A stretch of 64,000 nucleotides of DNA from the NCBI GenBank assembly GCA_013399855.1, contig VXAY01006782.1:248001-312000 (forward strand), read 5' to 3'. The notes below the pieces were generated by a model that did no database searches, had not been told where the DNA came from, and worked only from the letters and a program-made list of their open reading frames with translations. Shown piece after piece: positions 13,950 through 25,539 of the stretch. Position numbers and translations under genes: made by a program. How positions within the stretch are numbered: the first letter of the stretch is position 1; each line of letters starts with the position of its first letter. Origin of the DNA: Oxyruncus cristatus (taxonomy: Eukaryota; Chordata; Aves; Passeriformes; Cotingidae).

Positions 13950-14350
13950 TAGGGTATTTTGGAAGCAGGAGACTTCGAAGCTCGAATGAGGTACTCCACT
14001 GGCAAGCTTTCAAACTTATTTGCAGATCAGGACCTCTTTTGTAGAAGTCTCCCCAGGAGGAAGGCAGTTAGACACCTGCCAGTAGCCTGCAGTGGCACCA
14101 TCCCACTGTGATGTTAATGAGATGAATGAGAGCACTACGGAGAGCTGCAATAATTACAGGGTGAAGAGCTTGTCTTTTCCTGGCCCTCCTCTTTAGGCTG
14201 CCTGTTCTACAAAGCAGGCTCTTTTGTAATACTAATTACAAATGTTAATTAAACATTTCTTTGGAATTTTGCCCTCCATTAATAGGTCAGATAAACAGGG
14301 AATAGCAATGACAGGCACAAGTCATTATCAGCCCCATGAGAAAAATACCA
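13950..14350. promoter_or_regulatory. Candidate conserved non-coding element rich in homeodomain sites
   Basis: A complex, repeat-free block with a dense set of homeodomain-type cores. TTTGTAAT (14223-14230) and ATTACAAA (14235-14242) form an inverted pair around a 4-base spacer, followed immediately by the palindrome TTAATTAA (14245-14252). AATAATTACAGG lies near 14149, CATTAATAGG near 14278, and a MEIS/TGIF-like TGACAGG near 14310. Clusters of this kind are typical of developmental enhancers in vertebrates. This is a judgement from composition alone; no alignment was possible. Confidence 0.3.
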
Positions 14351-16963
14351 CTTATTTGTTCCCTTTCTTTGGTCCCTCCAAAGACATAACTTCTATTTTC
14401 ATTTTGTTTTATTAAAGAGACACTAAAACCACTGAACTATAGCATTTCTACACAGAAATAAAATAAAAATAATTTTTACGATAATGGAGTTAAACCTCAT
14501 TCTAATGCCCCTTCCTCTACAACTCACTCTAGTCTGTGTTGGCTTGGCGAATTTTAAGCATAATCATGAATCTATCTCTAAGGCTGCATAAACGCCCTTC
14601 CAAACACAGATTTAAGGAAACACTCATGACAGCTGTTGATGACAGCACAAAATCTAGTTTGACGGCTTGCTCTGGCATGAGCAGCACATGGCATTTCAAA
14701 TCGTTGCACTAATCCCGTTTCCAACCCAGTCCTTAGAATTACAGGAGTGACCCCTGCTCAGATCAGAACCGAGCACAAGCACTTAGCAGATATTGCCACA
14801 AAAAAAAAAGCTCTACCCCTTGCCTGACAGTCTGCCACAGCCAGATGCTCCCATCCAGGCTCACATGGAGCAGTAATTTAATACATCAGCAATGCTATCT
14901 ATTTCAGTGAAATAACTTCTGCTAGGCCAGCTCATCTTACCTTTCTTATAGTTTACATTGCTAAGGCACAGGAGGGAACCAGACTAATTCCCAATTTCAT
15001 CCTTTTAATATTTTTCTCAAATATGTATATGTGGTTTTAAAAAGCATTTGATGAAACCAAACAGAAACAATTTCTTTTGGAAGAAATTAAGTCAAAAGAT
15101 GCACTTCAAGAGCACAATTAATGCATTCCAACAAAGATACAAAGGAACCTCACTTCAAACATGAGAAGGATGAGAAGGCTTTTACTCTCAAGATTCATTC
15201 TACTGGGCCATGTCACTTATGAATGCAGTCATAGACTTTCTCTAATTTAATCCTATTTCTATTACCCTAAAATAAGAATTTTACACTTTTTTTCACTTTG
15301 TCAGATAACCCAAAGCCGGGATTGTCTGTTTTGACAGGGAATGGGGACTGGTACAAAACTGAAAAATTCATTATTTTCCCATAGAGCTCCATTGCTTTGA
15401 CAGCAGCCCACCATATGAGAAATACTGGTGAGATAAAGCCTATGGTATACGTCAATACCAGAAACTTCTGAAGACTTATGACTCCAAGGCTCATTTACAG
15501 ATTCATAGAATTTACCAAAGTTTTGATTCTTTCATCAGAGATTTTTGAATAAGTTATTGCCACACCAGCGCTGACAGCTTTTATTTCACAAAGCAGAAAA
15601 TGTGACTGTGAAGAGCTCTGAGTACTCCCACAATTTCCAAAATGCCCCAAGATGCATCAAGAGCCTAACTTTCTCCTCAGCAGCCTACAATTGCCCACTT
15701 ACAATGCAAAAAGGCAAAAGAGCTAAGGAAGCCCACGTCTCCCTAAGCCTATACGACTCCAAACAGATGTTTTGCACTGTTACAGGCTCTGTGAAAATTC
15801 AGTCTCATGTACTCGGTTGAGTCAAATAACTGTTTTCTCCTACAGCTGCTAATCCAGGTGTACATTGCCAGCTCCAATGGTAGAAAGGCAAGGGAATTAC
15901 CCTATCCAACACTGAAAGCATGGTTGTCATCATCGAGACTGTTCAGAGCTCTTCTACTCTGCTGAAGATCACGGTAACCAGCAAAGTATCTTTTATATCC
16001 CTGGTGATGCATTTATCCTTGCTTATCATTCCCACAATTTCAGCTATGTTTGCAATTGTTTTAAAATGATTGTCAGGATCCTGAAACTAGCTTGCAGCTG
16101 AGGAATAACATGGAATTTAAACAGAAAAGCCACAAATAAGAGAAAACACAACACTGATGAAAATAAGACTCTTTTGATTATCCACACTGATTTCACAGCA
16201 CAGGCCATTGATTTTTAGTGCAGAAATCTGTACATCAGTCCATAGCTTCTGAATTAGAGCATACAGTTTTCAAAAGACATTATTTTTTTATCTACAAACT
16301 TCATTTGATATATTATTCAAAAAATCATTTAATAAGTTGCTATAATGATAAAATATATCAATGTTTAAAATCTACCTTTTTAAAATCTGAATTTATCTGA
16401 TTTCAGCTTCTGGACACTTGATCTTGTTACACCTTTTTCTGCTAAGATTAAAGAACCATAGTTTTCTTCGCATAGATATTTTCAGATCATGACACAGTCA
16501 CCCGTCAACCTTATCTTTGATAAAGTAAGCAGATTGATTTTCTTAAAATCCCACAGTGGAAGAGCGTGATTTTCTTCAGCTGAGAGAAGATATTAATTCA
16601 TAGAAGTTCTCTAAAACCCAGTGATAGAGCTAGGTAGTTTCACGGGAAAAGTGTCACACTTCCACCTTTGTTTTTAAACCACACTATAAAAATTAATACT
16701 GACATAGCAGGAAGCTGGACCTCCACAGCATTCACCCAGTCTGAATTAACCTATAATCCTACAATTCCTAAATTCTTCAAGGCAGCAAACAAAGTAGAAC
16801 ATGGATTTAAAAGCGAGATAGTCAGTATGTTTCAGTAGAAGTCACTCCAATGACTTCAGTATGTCCACAACATGCTACACCAGCTGAGGCTCTAGTTCCA
16901 AGAGAATTAGAAAAGATATAAATTGTAATGGTCTAAGCAGAAATCTGACTTAAAAAGGGAGGT

Positions 16964-16968
<5 letters not shown>
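14351..16968. other. Unique intergenic sequence
   Basis: No gene, transposon or strong motif seen. The stretch at about 15290-15500 is high-complexity and open on the minus strand (75 codons), but the translation resembles nothing I know and lacks splice signals that would frame an exon. Confidence 0.4.

Positions 16969-17003
<35 letters not shown>
16969..17003. repeat. (AT)17 microsatellite
   Basis: An uninterrupted AT dinucleotide run of about 35 bases. It is self-complementary, can extrude a cruciform and is likely polymorphic in length. Confidence 0.95.
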
Positions 17004-17006
<3 letters not shown>

Positions 17007-17195
17007 AGGAAAATAAAATATTTTTTACTATTATAGTAACTAGTCTTCTAAAGTCTATTTTATAAAGACTTTAGGAGACATACAAATTGCTCTACATAAT
17101 ATGGCAGTTCCCATCTTTCTGTAGAAAACATTTCAGTCTCTATAAAAAGCTGAATGTTTCAGAAGTAGTTTTACAGACCAGTTATTTAGCTTCAT

Positions 17196-17309
17196 TTCCA
17201 TTACATATTGCAAGATGCCATAACAACTTTGTGCTGAATGTGTGGCAATTTCTTCCATTTCATTTTGTAAGACACCACAATAACTGTTTGCTGAAAGTAT
17301 AGCAATTTC
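17196..17309 (+). repeat. Diverged tandem duplication, two 57-bp units
   Basis: Unit A (17196-17252) and unit B (17253-17309) both start TTCCATT and end GCAATTTC. Between these ends they align with roughly three quarters identity and only a base or two of gaps. The opposite strand is open through both units, probably by chance. A third, much weaker copy may lie upstream (the GCTGAATG near 17149 fits), but I would not insist on it. Confidence 0.7.
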
Positions 17310-19956
17310 CTGGGAAATCACTTTTCACTGGACAAGACTTTGATCATGCCAGGGAACATACCAGCATATTGCAGCAAAGCCATGTCAAGCATTTACCAAC
17401 TATGACATCAGATCAGATCTATTAACCTAACTCATCTGTCTTTCAAGTGTGTCCCAGAAGGCCATGTCATATTCATGCCAACCTTAACTTCTGTCAGTGT
17501 GATTCTGAGGAGTCTTAATTTTTAAGATAAGTTACTACACTGGATTACTGCTTTGAATGCAGGTCTTTGGATCAAAAACATCTATTTTTGATTGTGTGCA
17601 GCCCAGGTTGTACTTTTGAAGTCAGGCTTTCAATCCTTCTCTATTTACCTCATTTTGGTTTGCATTGCAGGACAGTTTCAGTGTTGATGATCTTAACCCT
17701 TTTGGATGTAATCAAGCCAGAAGATACATTTCAGAGTTGGTATGAAGGAACTTCCCCACAAACACTTACAGGCCGTGGGGTTTTGCTCTGCAGATTCACG
17801 TGCTAATATAGACATAGCTTTTCACTAATTTCGCCCTATTTTGATCACTTTCATCTGTCAAAATAATCTGAGAGAGAAACACTTTGAAACCAGCTGTTTG
17901 TAGCTGTTTTATATGTTTCTCACTTTCCAGCATTGTTATAAGGTAGTTTGAATGTATTCAGCCTAGTGTGTATAAGTGCCTTTGGGTATAGAAGGCTGAG
18001 GAAGCAGGAATTGCTGTTTAAAGAAGGAAGCACTTCATGCATGTGCTCAATTTTTAATAGAAGTTTTTAGTGTGATATTTTCTATGAATGCATGGTTTAT
18101 TCTGTCAGTGGTCTGTGGTTAACACTCCCTATATACCTATTGGCATGATAAACTGTAATGACTTCATAATAAAGTTAAAAGCCCAACATAAATGCAGAAA
18201 AGCAAGGAATTTCAGAGGTAAGATTGGAATTTCATCCCTCACCCTTATTTGTACTGGAACATTATGAAACAGTGATATCCTACTTTCTTTAGGCACAAAT
18301 ATAGAAAATGTAAGGACAGGAATATAAACAGTGAAAACTGTGTATGTTGCTTTTTCCTTTATCTCAATGATAACTACACCATTTCGTAATGAGTCAGGGC
18401 TAAAATTTTATACATTTTTGAAAAAAAAAACTCTAGTTGATGGTTTACACTCCTGAAGAACATGTTAATAAAAAAAGGATGTCAGACAACATATCACCAC
18501 TTTATACTGAGTTGTAGTGTCTGTGACATAAATGCCATGGAGTGTTGGTTGTCTTTATTTGGGGTGTTTGTTTACCTGTTTGTTTCTGGTTTTGTTTGTT
18601 TTTTGGTTTTTTTGTTTTTTTTTTTTTTATCTGAAGAAATAGTAGTATACTTTAAGAAAAGTCTCACTTAAGGTTTTTCCATTTTGTCTTCCCCTTTCAC
18701 CTACATACCTAATGCTCTGACAATAGGTTATGCAAAACATAGGCTTACTTATTGATTATTGGCATAAAAAGAGGATTTGGAGACCAGCATCTGCCAGTGA
18801 GTACTCCTGAATTGAACTTAGGTGCCTTGCTTTTTATTTGCATGACCTAGCAGGCCTTCTGCAGTTTTCAAAAGCAAGGAGCAAAGTGCCAGCTAAAATT
18901 CAACAGCTCTGAAGATACTCAGCATTTTCCAAAATCAGAACCAAATCATGTTACTTATATTGAGTTAGGATCTTGGTGTCCGATCTTTTACGTAACCTCT
19001 TTCCAGCTCACCTCTGCAGTCTGATTCCCCACCATATAATTTTCTTGCTGAAAATGAAAGACAGTGTTTTTTCTACCTTTTTTACTAGATCTGATGCTGT
19101 TGGACAAGGTTCTTCTGACCTATTATGAAAAGCTTCCAAACTGCTGGAAGGTAATTTGGCTGAAAGATTCCCACTAAGGGCTCATGCAGTGATTTGAAAT
19201 TTTGCCTGTGAATGATTAAAAAGTGGTTATATGAATAAAAGAAAATCTAAATACCAGGATGTGGGGGATTCCAATTTCCTGGAAGACACTATTTATAAAT
19301 TTTTATGTATTATATTCCAGTCACTTATATACCTTTGGTGAAAAACTGCTTGGTTTTTCGGCTCATATGATAGATAATATTATATTACTGGAATAACATG
19401 GAATTCTACAATCAGTTATTTGGAAACATCATTTCTAGAACAGTCTATGAATCTTTCAAAAGCATTTTCATAGGAAGACGATTCACTGAGGATATAAAGT
19501 CCCAGAATTTTATCTGAGGTAGGAATTTTCAACTTAAAAGTCTGACAACTTTCAAAATTTAAGCCAAGTTTTAGTTCTAAATTTTCAGATGAAAAAGATT
19601 TTATTCTTTTGGAGCAAATGCATTTTCCATACTGCAAAATAAATGAGGGGAAAAGAGATTGATATTATTGTTCATTCTGTGTAGGACGTCACAGTTTTGA
19701 AGAAACACCAGGCTGAATGATCTTTTTTCAGTAGTTCATATATATTGTCAGAATCATTCAGAATTGTGATGGTGTGCTCCATCCTGCCCTCCCAACCTGA
19801 CCTGAATTTCCCATAACTCTGTTCAAATCATTAGCACTCATGGTGACTGCAATGGATGTGTTTGGTTGTGAGGACTGCAACTGACTCATAGTGGCTTCAG
19901 GGGACAAAGATAACACAATAGCCAAGGGCTAATCTAAGCAACAGCCACTGCCCCCA
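17310..19956. other. Unique intergenic sequence
   Basis: No recognised gene or transposon. A GTTT-rich tract (18565-18629), ending in a T run, is the reverse-strand counterpart of the AAAC tracts elsewhere in the window. Confidence 0.4.
18565..18629 (-). repeat. GTTT/T-rich simple repeat
   Basis: TGTTTGTTT-type units grading into an almost pure T run of 14 bases. It is the complement of the AAAC class of tract. Confidence 0.8.
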
Positions 19957-20538
19957 CCTTGTCCTCTACGCAGTAAAAAAGCAAATGTACCTTGTCACTG
20001 AATCTGGTTAACAACACACACCCTTATTTCCCCTAACCATAATGCTGATCAAACTGACTCGAGTCAGATTTGGAAGAAACTAATTTCTCTAGTCAGTATG
20101 CAAATATGTCTATAAGTCAATTTCTAACTCCCTAAGTAGCAGACAGTACAGGACCTGTTTAGATCTCCTGCTAAACAGAAGGATCCTCCCCTGAGTATAG
20201 ATGCCTCTCAAGGTTACTCCTTGAGGCTGAGAGATTCCTCACTGCAGCAGATTCTCAGTGATTAATAAAGTGCTAAACTTGGAAATCTTAGCAAACTAAT
20301 ACAAATGATTGATTATGCACACGTAATCCTTTAGACACAAACCATTGACCAAGTTGGGACTAAGTCTGGATCCAGACACATACAAATTCCCCTCTGAGAA
20401 GGAATTCAGAACCCAAGGGGGTCCTTTTTAAACCTGATGACTCAGTAGGAGAGTCTCCCTGATAATTTTGCCTGACCTTGTCTCTATGCAGCAAACAAGC
20501 AAATGGACTTTGTCCATACTTGAATCTTGTTGACATCT
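19957..20538 (+). repeat. Direct-repeat-bounded interspersed repeat candidate
   Basis: Two similar segments of about 60 bases lie 519 bases apart in the same orientation: 19957-20014 and 20476-20538. Both read CCTTGTC..TCTA.GCAG.AAA.AAGCAAATG..C.TTGTC and then a diverged GAATCT.GTT.AC. The enclosed sequence includes a 14-bp perfect palindrome at 20054-20067. The spacing resembles a small retroelement or two overlapping copies of a dispersed repeat such as an old LTR, but I cannot assign a family. The boundaries given are only those of the repeated parts. Confidence 0.45.
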
Positions 20539-23514
20539 GTCGCATTTACTATCAAACCTTGTTAAATCTCTACTTATATCTATAAACATGTTGCTACTTC
20601 TCTCTCACAAATAAACTATGTCACGTCATCCACAAGAATTACATAGATAACCCTTTACATTAATTCAGCCCATGAAATTCTGACCTGAGATAGAATAATG
20701 AAGAGTTGTTTCAATTCACTCAGAGATTCAAAGGCAAAATCATGCAGAATAAGGGGATGATAGGAAGAGACCTATATCTTCAGGAGAGCTCTTCAAGGCT
20801 CTTTCCACAGCTAAATGATTTCTTTAGTTGGTGAAGTGAGGAAATTTGCCTTCAATTTATCTTTTCACAGAATATTTGGGGAAGAAGCTAAAAGTCTTTG
20901 TTCTCAGAGAAATGCAAGAGCTGCAATTACACCAAGCCTCTTATGGAGTATCCTGGTGGGAAGAGGGCCCTTGTGCAATGTCCTTTTCTGCACATCCAAG
21001 CAGAAGTTAGGAAAAATACATTTCAGAATGAGGATGCTGAATTCCCCTGCTACGTCAGCAGAAAAAATCAGGATGCATATTTCCATCCTGCATATCAGGA
21101 TGAAAGAAATCAGTGCTGGAGACAATGGAGAAATTAAGCAAACTCTTGCACTTGGAAAAAGGTGATGGGGAAACCCCATGGTCTGCTGAAGAAAATTCAC
21201 TGTTCTTTCTGTCAGAAGTTAAATCTTATGGGTGTCAAATATACTTGATAAGGAGAATTTTATGGCTAGGAGCTTTACTTCTTTCTGCTACGTGCTGGAC
21301 TCTTGTCCATTTGAAGACAAAGCAGGTGCTGTGAAATAACTCCAGTGATCTTTACAGCTACGGTGAATGACAGAGCCATACAGAGAGACTGGGACTCAAT
21401 CATTTGCATTTAATCGCTGAACCAAAAAGTACAGCTTGTATACCCACAGGTCTTCAGCCTGGATATATGAGAAGAGGAGACAGATAAACAAGACCATGTT
21501 GTGAAGACCTGAGTAGAAATTAACCAACTCTGGTTCCAGAGTAGAAATTCATTTGACATTACTGCAAGGCAGGAGAGGGTGGCTTTGTACTGGGTTGGAA
21601 TGGTGTCATTTCAGTGGCCTAATGGTGGCCTTTGAGTGGAGCCCTGACACTGGGTCTGTGTGAAGGTCTTTCCATGAGATAAAATGAGACGCAACCACTA
21701 AAAAGAAAAGAGAGGCCAAGTCACAGTTTTTCACCTTACTACTGACTGTGTAGCAAGTTGAGTCATAGTACAATGGATATGGTGTGTCCCCAAAAGTTCA
21801 TCTCTTATCCTAACTTGGAGTCTCAGATGTAAAGCAGTGCTGAACCTTCAACTATTATTACACCAGCGCAAAAGCCATTGCCTCCAGAGGCTCTAATTCT
21901 CACTCACTACAGCTCCTGGGCCCCACACAGAGCTCAGACGACTAAGCTCTGCCTTCACCCTTCAGGAAGCAAATCTTAGAATGACCACCAAGGCAAACTG
22001 ACACATCAGAGGGAAATTTAGCCTGACAGAGCCAGCACTAAAGACACCTCAGGGATAGTGTTCTGTCTCTACTCTACAGAGCTATTGATCCACTGCTATG
22101 CAACAGCACTGAATTCTCCCTTACTGGAGCAGCCTAGGTAATCACAAGCAGAGTTAAGAAGCCCTTTCACGCAAGCCCGAGAGGGTAGGATCAGGGCAAG
22201 AGACTACTGTGATAGTGTTCTTCTAGGAGATGTTTCCATATATAATGCAGAAATGACACCCTAATGAGTATTTCAGTTCTCACTAAAGGAGGAAAAAATA
22301 CCCAAAATACATTTTTGCTGTTTTCTAGTACGTCTGCTGGCTGCTTTGTAATACCTATCAGAAGCAGCTCTTGCTCTTAGTGATGTGGGAAGTTTGGGTC
22401 ACCATCCTGTTGGTCCTTTGTCAGACAGAAAAAAATCAGAATCTGTTGTCACCTCTCTCCTTCTTTTTTCTTTCTTTTTCCTTTTTTTTTTTCTTTCTCT
22501 GAACAGTTTGAATGGCAGACTACAGAATAATCCTGTTCACAGCTAATGTGCAGTAACAGGATTGAGCAAAAAACTGACTTAAGAAGCTTTTATCTGGGTC
22601 AGGACATATTGATACCATATTTCAAGATATATACTCCTCAAATTGTGTAGAGATAAATGTTTCAACTCTAGGTTTAAAAAAAAAAAAAAACGAAAAACAA
22701 AACACAAAATTCCATCACCACACTCCAATGACACAGTTACTGAACTATTAGACTGTGTGAAACAATTTCCACCCACATTTCTTTTCATCACAGATTATGC
22801 AGTACTGCAAACTACTGAAAATAAAGTGCTTCCTTCCTATACAAAACCAGCTATGCAATAAGGTTTATTTTCACTGCTTCTGAGTGCCCAGAAAACAAGA
22901 CAAGGTCACTGTAACAAATTGTGTCTGTCATAATGTCAGAGAAAAAAACCCCACACTTTTAGGTCATAGCCATCTCTGACAGCCACTGATCCAGTCATCT
23001 CTTTGGGACAAGAAAACTTTTGTGTTCCTCAAAGTCTCTTCTATATTGGATCACTAAAGCCATTTCATTAGTGGGTATCAACACAATGGCTTTTATCCAT
23101 CACCAGTTTCTTCTCTTCCAATAGTGACAACATGGGTCTTTCAGACAATGCAATCAAGGGAATCCAACAAGATCTAATCCCACAGTCTTCAATTTCCTGT
23201 AGAACGCTGGATATGAGTGATTCTTTATTACTTCTTATTACAGTTCTAAGTATCATTAATGATAAAAAAATAGTAAGAAAATAGCAGCTGTTAAGCTGGC
23301 TGTTATAAAGCAGATAACTTACTAGCCCAGCTTATAAATGGCCTGAGCCAGCTTTTCAGAAGCCTTAATATCAGTCTTGCATAGCTTGCACAATAATACA
23401 CCTGTATTATACATTTACTTTGACTCTAATCCCAAAGTCTTAAGAGTAAATTCAGCTCTTGCTTGTGTATGTATGTATGCACAACTCATCTGGTTTGAGT
23501 GATGTTGAAACTTC
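20539..23514. other. Unique intergenic sequence
   Basis: No gene recognised. It contains a 49-base uninterrupted pyrimidine tract at 22452-22500 and an A run at about 22675-22690. The overlapping open frames near 20815-21334 lie in several frames on both strands with no domain. Confidence 0.4.
22452..22500. repeat. 49-base polypyrimidine tract
   Basis: Uninterrupted C/T sequence on the plus strand with mixed CT and T-run units. Long polypurine-polypyrimidine tracts can form triplex (H-DNA). No nearby 3' splice junction or exon supports it as a splice acceptor tract. Confidence 0.85.
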
Positions 23515-25215
23515 TCACATAAGGTTTAAATTTATCTAATCCAACCTTCTGTTGGAATCAGGGTCTTGTATAAGGTTATGCAGGTACCTGTCCATTAGAG
23601 TATCTAATATTTCCAGTGAACATAGTCCTACCATTTCTCTGGGCAACATATGGGTTCTCATAGTTCTCTATCTCCCCATAGTCAGACAGAGGTGCCCTGA
23701 CACTGTTCATGCTTGTTGCCTTTATCCTGTCACCACATAGTTATGAGAGAGTTCTTCCGTCTTATCTATAACTACCTTTTAGAGATTGGAAAACTGAGTA
23801 GTGCCAGACAAAGCCTTCACTTCTCTAGAATGAATAAACCAAATTTATTCATGCTTCCTTCATATACCAAGTTCTCTAATGATCTAATTACCTTGATGTT
23901 ACCTCCACCAAACTCTCTTTAGTTTTAAAATCTCTCCTGAACTGGAGGATCAAAAGTGGACACAGTATTCCAGCTGTGGCCCATTCAGCACCAAGTAGTA
24001 TGAAAAAATCACATCTCTTAATCTCCTAAGTGTACTGCAACCCAATAACCTGCCTGCTTTCACTGACGGAAAACTGCACTACTGGGTCATGTCCAGCTTG
24101 CTGCCTGCTGAGACTCACAGGTCCTTCTCAGGTGCACTACACTCCAACCAGTCAGACCCTCATCTGCATTACTGTTTGGGATCATTCCAGAGCAGGTGCA
24201 GAACTTCACATTCGTCTCTTTTAAAACCTTGTTGGGCCAACCTTTCAGCCTGCTGATATCTCTCAGTATGGTGGCTTTTCCTTCTCACATTCTACTTCTC
24301 TTCCCAGTTTTGCATCATCAGCAAGCTTGGCACAAATGCATTTGAACCTTTCATCCAGGTTGTTTATAAAGATATTGAATAGTATCAAACCCAGGGTCAG
24401 TCCCTGAGGAACTCCACACAAGGCCAGTTGAATATTTGACTTCGAGCCATTAGACAACAACAACTTTGGGCTCAGAAGCCTGGGCAGTTCTCCATGCAGC
24501 TTGTGGCACTTATCTGAAAAATGCCTTCCCAAGCTGCTAACAAAAGTGTTGTGAGACACCATGACAAATTACTTGCTAAAATTATGGCAGATGCTGTTCA
24601 AAATACTACCATCTTTTATTGACTAAGTTGTTTCATAATACAAGACAATGGGGCACGGTTTACCCTTTGTAAATCTGTCCTGGCTTTTTCCAGTCACTTA
24701 CTCTGTCACATCTTACAGAGCTATATGTGTCCAGTTTTTACAGAAGGTTTATAACTTGACCTTACTGTGCTGTTAGTGGCTTGCCATTTGCTTTGCCACT
24801 ACTTCCTTCCACAGGAACTTGGGTCTAACTTTAGCTGTTTAGACCAGTGCAAGGAAGGCATCAGACATGTCCCCCTTTCCTGTGCCATTTTTGACTTAAC
24901 TTGCCAAAGCCTTTCAGCAGCAGGCTTGCACCTTCCTTGCACTTCAGAAATGCTACTAGCATGCCTATAGGAGCCTTACTTGTTTTCACAACATATCTTG
25001 AAAGCTACCTCAAAGTCTTCCAACACTTTCAAAATCCTTTGACGTCCAAAGCAGACAGTTCTGGGATCCTTCCTTACAGGTCCGTGAGTCAAGTTGAAAT
25101 CTGTTCTTATGAAGTTCTGGGTCTTTATTCTTCTACTTACCTTCCTCTGGCTCTTAAGATGTTAATCTCTATTACTGTACAGTCCCTGTAGCCCAGGCTG
25201 CTGTTGAAGGCCATA
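23515..25215 (-). mobile_element. Old, strongly diverged CR1-type LINE, antisense
   Basis: On the minus strand this 1.7-kb block reads as a decayed CR1 from an internal ORF2 segment near 25.2 kb to the 3' region near 23.5 kb. The clearest part is 24263-24562, where 99 codons remain open and show the RT motifs CGVPQGLTLGLILFNIFINN and then LADDAKLG. The plus-strand wording at 23935-23975 and 25180-25215 also matches antisense CR1 3' and internal segments. Many indels break the frame elsewhere. It is more diverged than the sense copy to its right, so it is probably an older insertion from a different CR1 subfamily. The ends are approximate. Confidence 0.8.
24263..24562 (-). pseudogene. CR1 reverse transcriptase fragment
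   Basis: A 99-codon open remnant of the CR1 ORF2 RT palm. The VPQG block comes first; the catalytic -ADD motif follows and is encoded at 24314-24325 as LADD, where CR1 usually has an aromatic residue before A-D-D. Both aspartates are kept. The N-terminal part (before VPQG) is decayed, and neither the fingers nor the C-terminal region is in this frame. Not functional. Confidence 0.85.
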
Positions 25216-25539
25216 ATAATAGGTATTGTAACTATCTACCTACCTATCTATACAGGATAATGAGAGGATACAGACCTGTGAAATAACAGAACCTACAGGC
25301 CATAAAACCAGATGTAAATTCCTTGTCCAGTTACCTTTGAAAGGCAAGTTTAATAGCATCATTAGGTACTGAAAAATACAGGCCTCATCCTTCTCTATAT
25401 GAGCTCAGTAGAAGTCTCCAGTTAAACTTCAGTCTGCAGGATAACTTGCAGTTAGTCACATGATCCACATGACTGTGCCAAACCTACCTTTCCCACACTC
25501 CATATTTTGTGCAACAAATTATTTCTCTGCAAAAATCAG
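25216..25539. other. Gap between two head-to-head CR1 copies
   Basis: About 320 bases not assigned to either CR1. It contains a short CTAC/CTAT-rich run near 25230-25252 and nothing gene-like. It may hold decayed 5' parts of either element. Confidence 0.4.
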
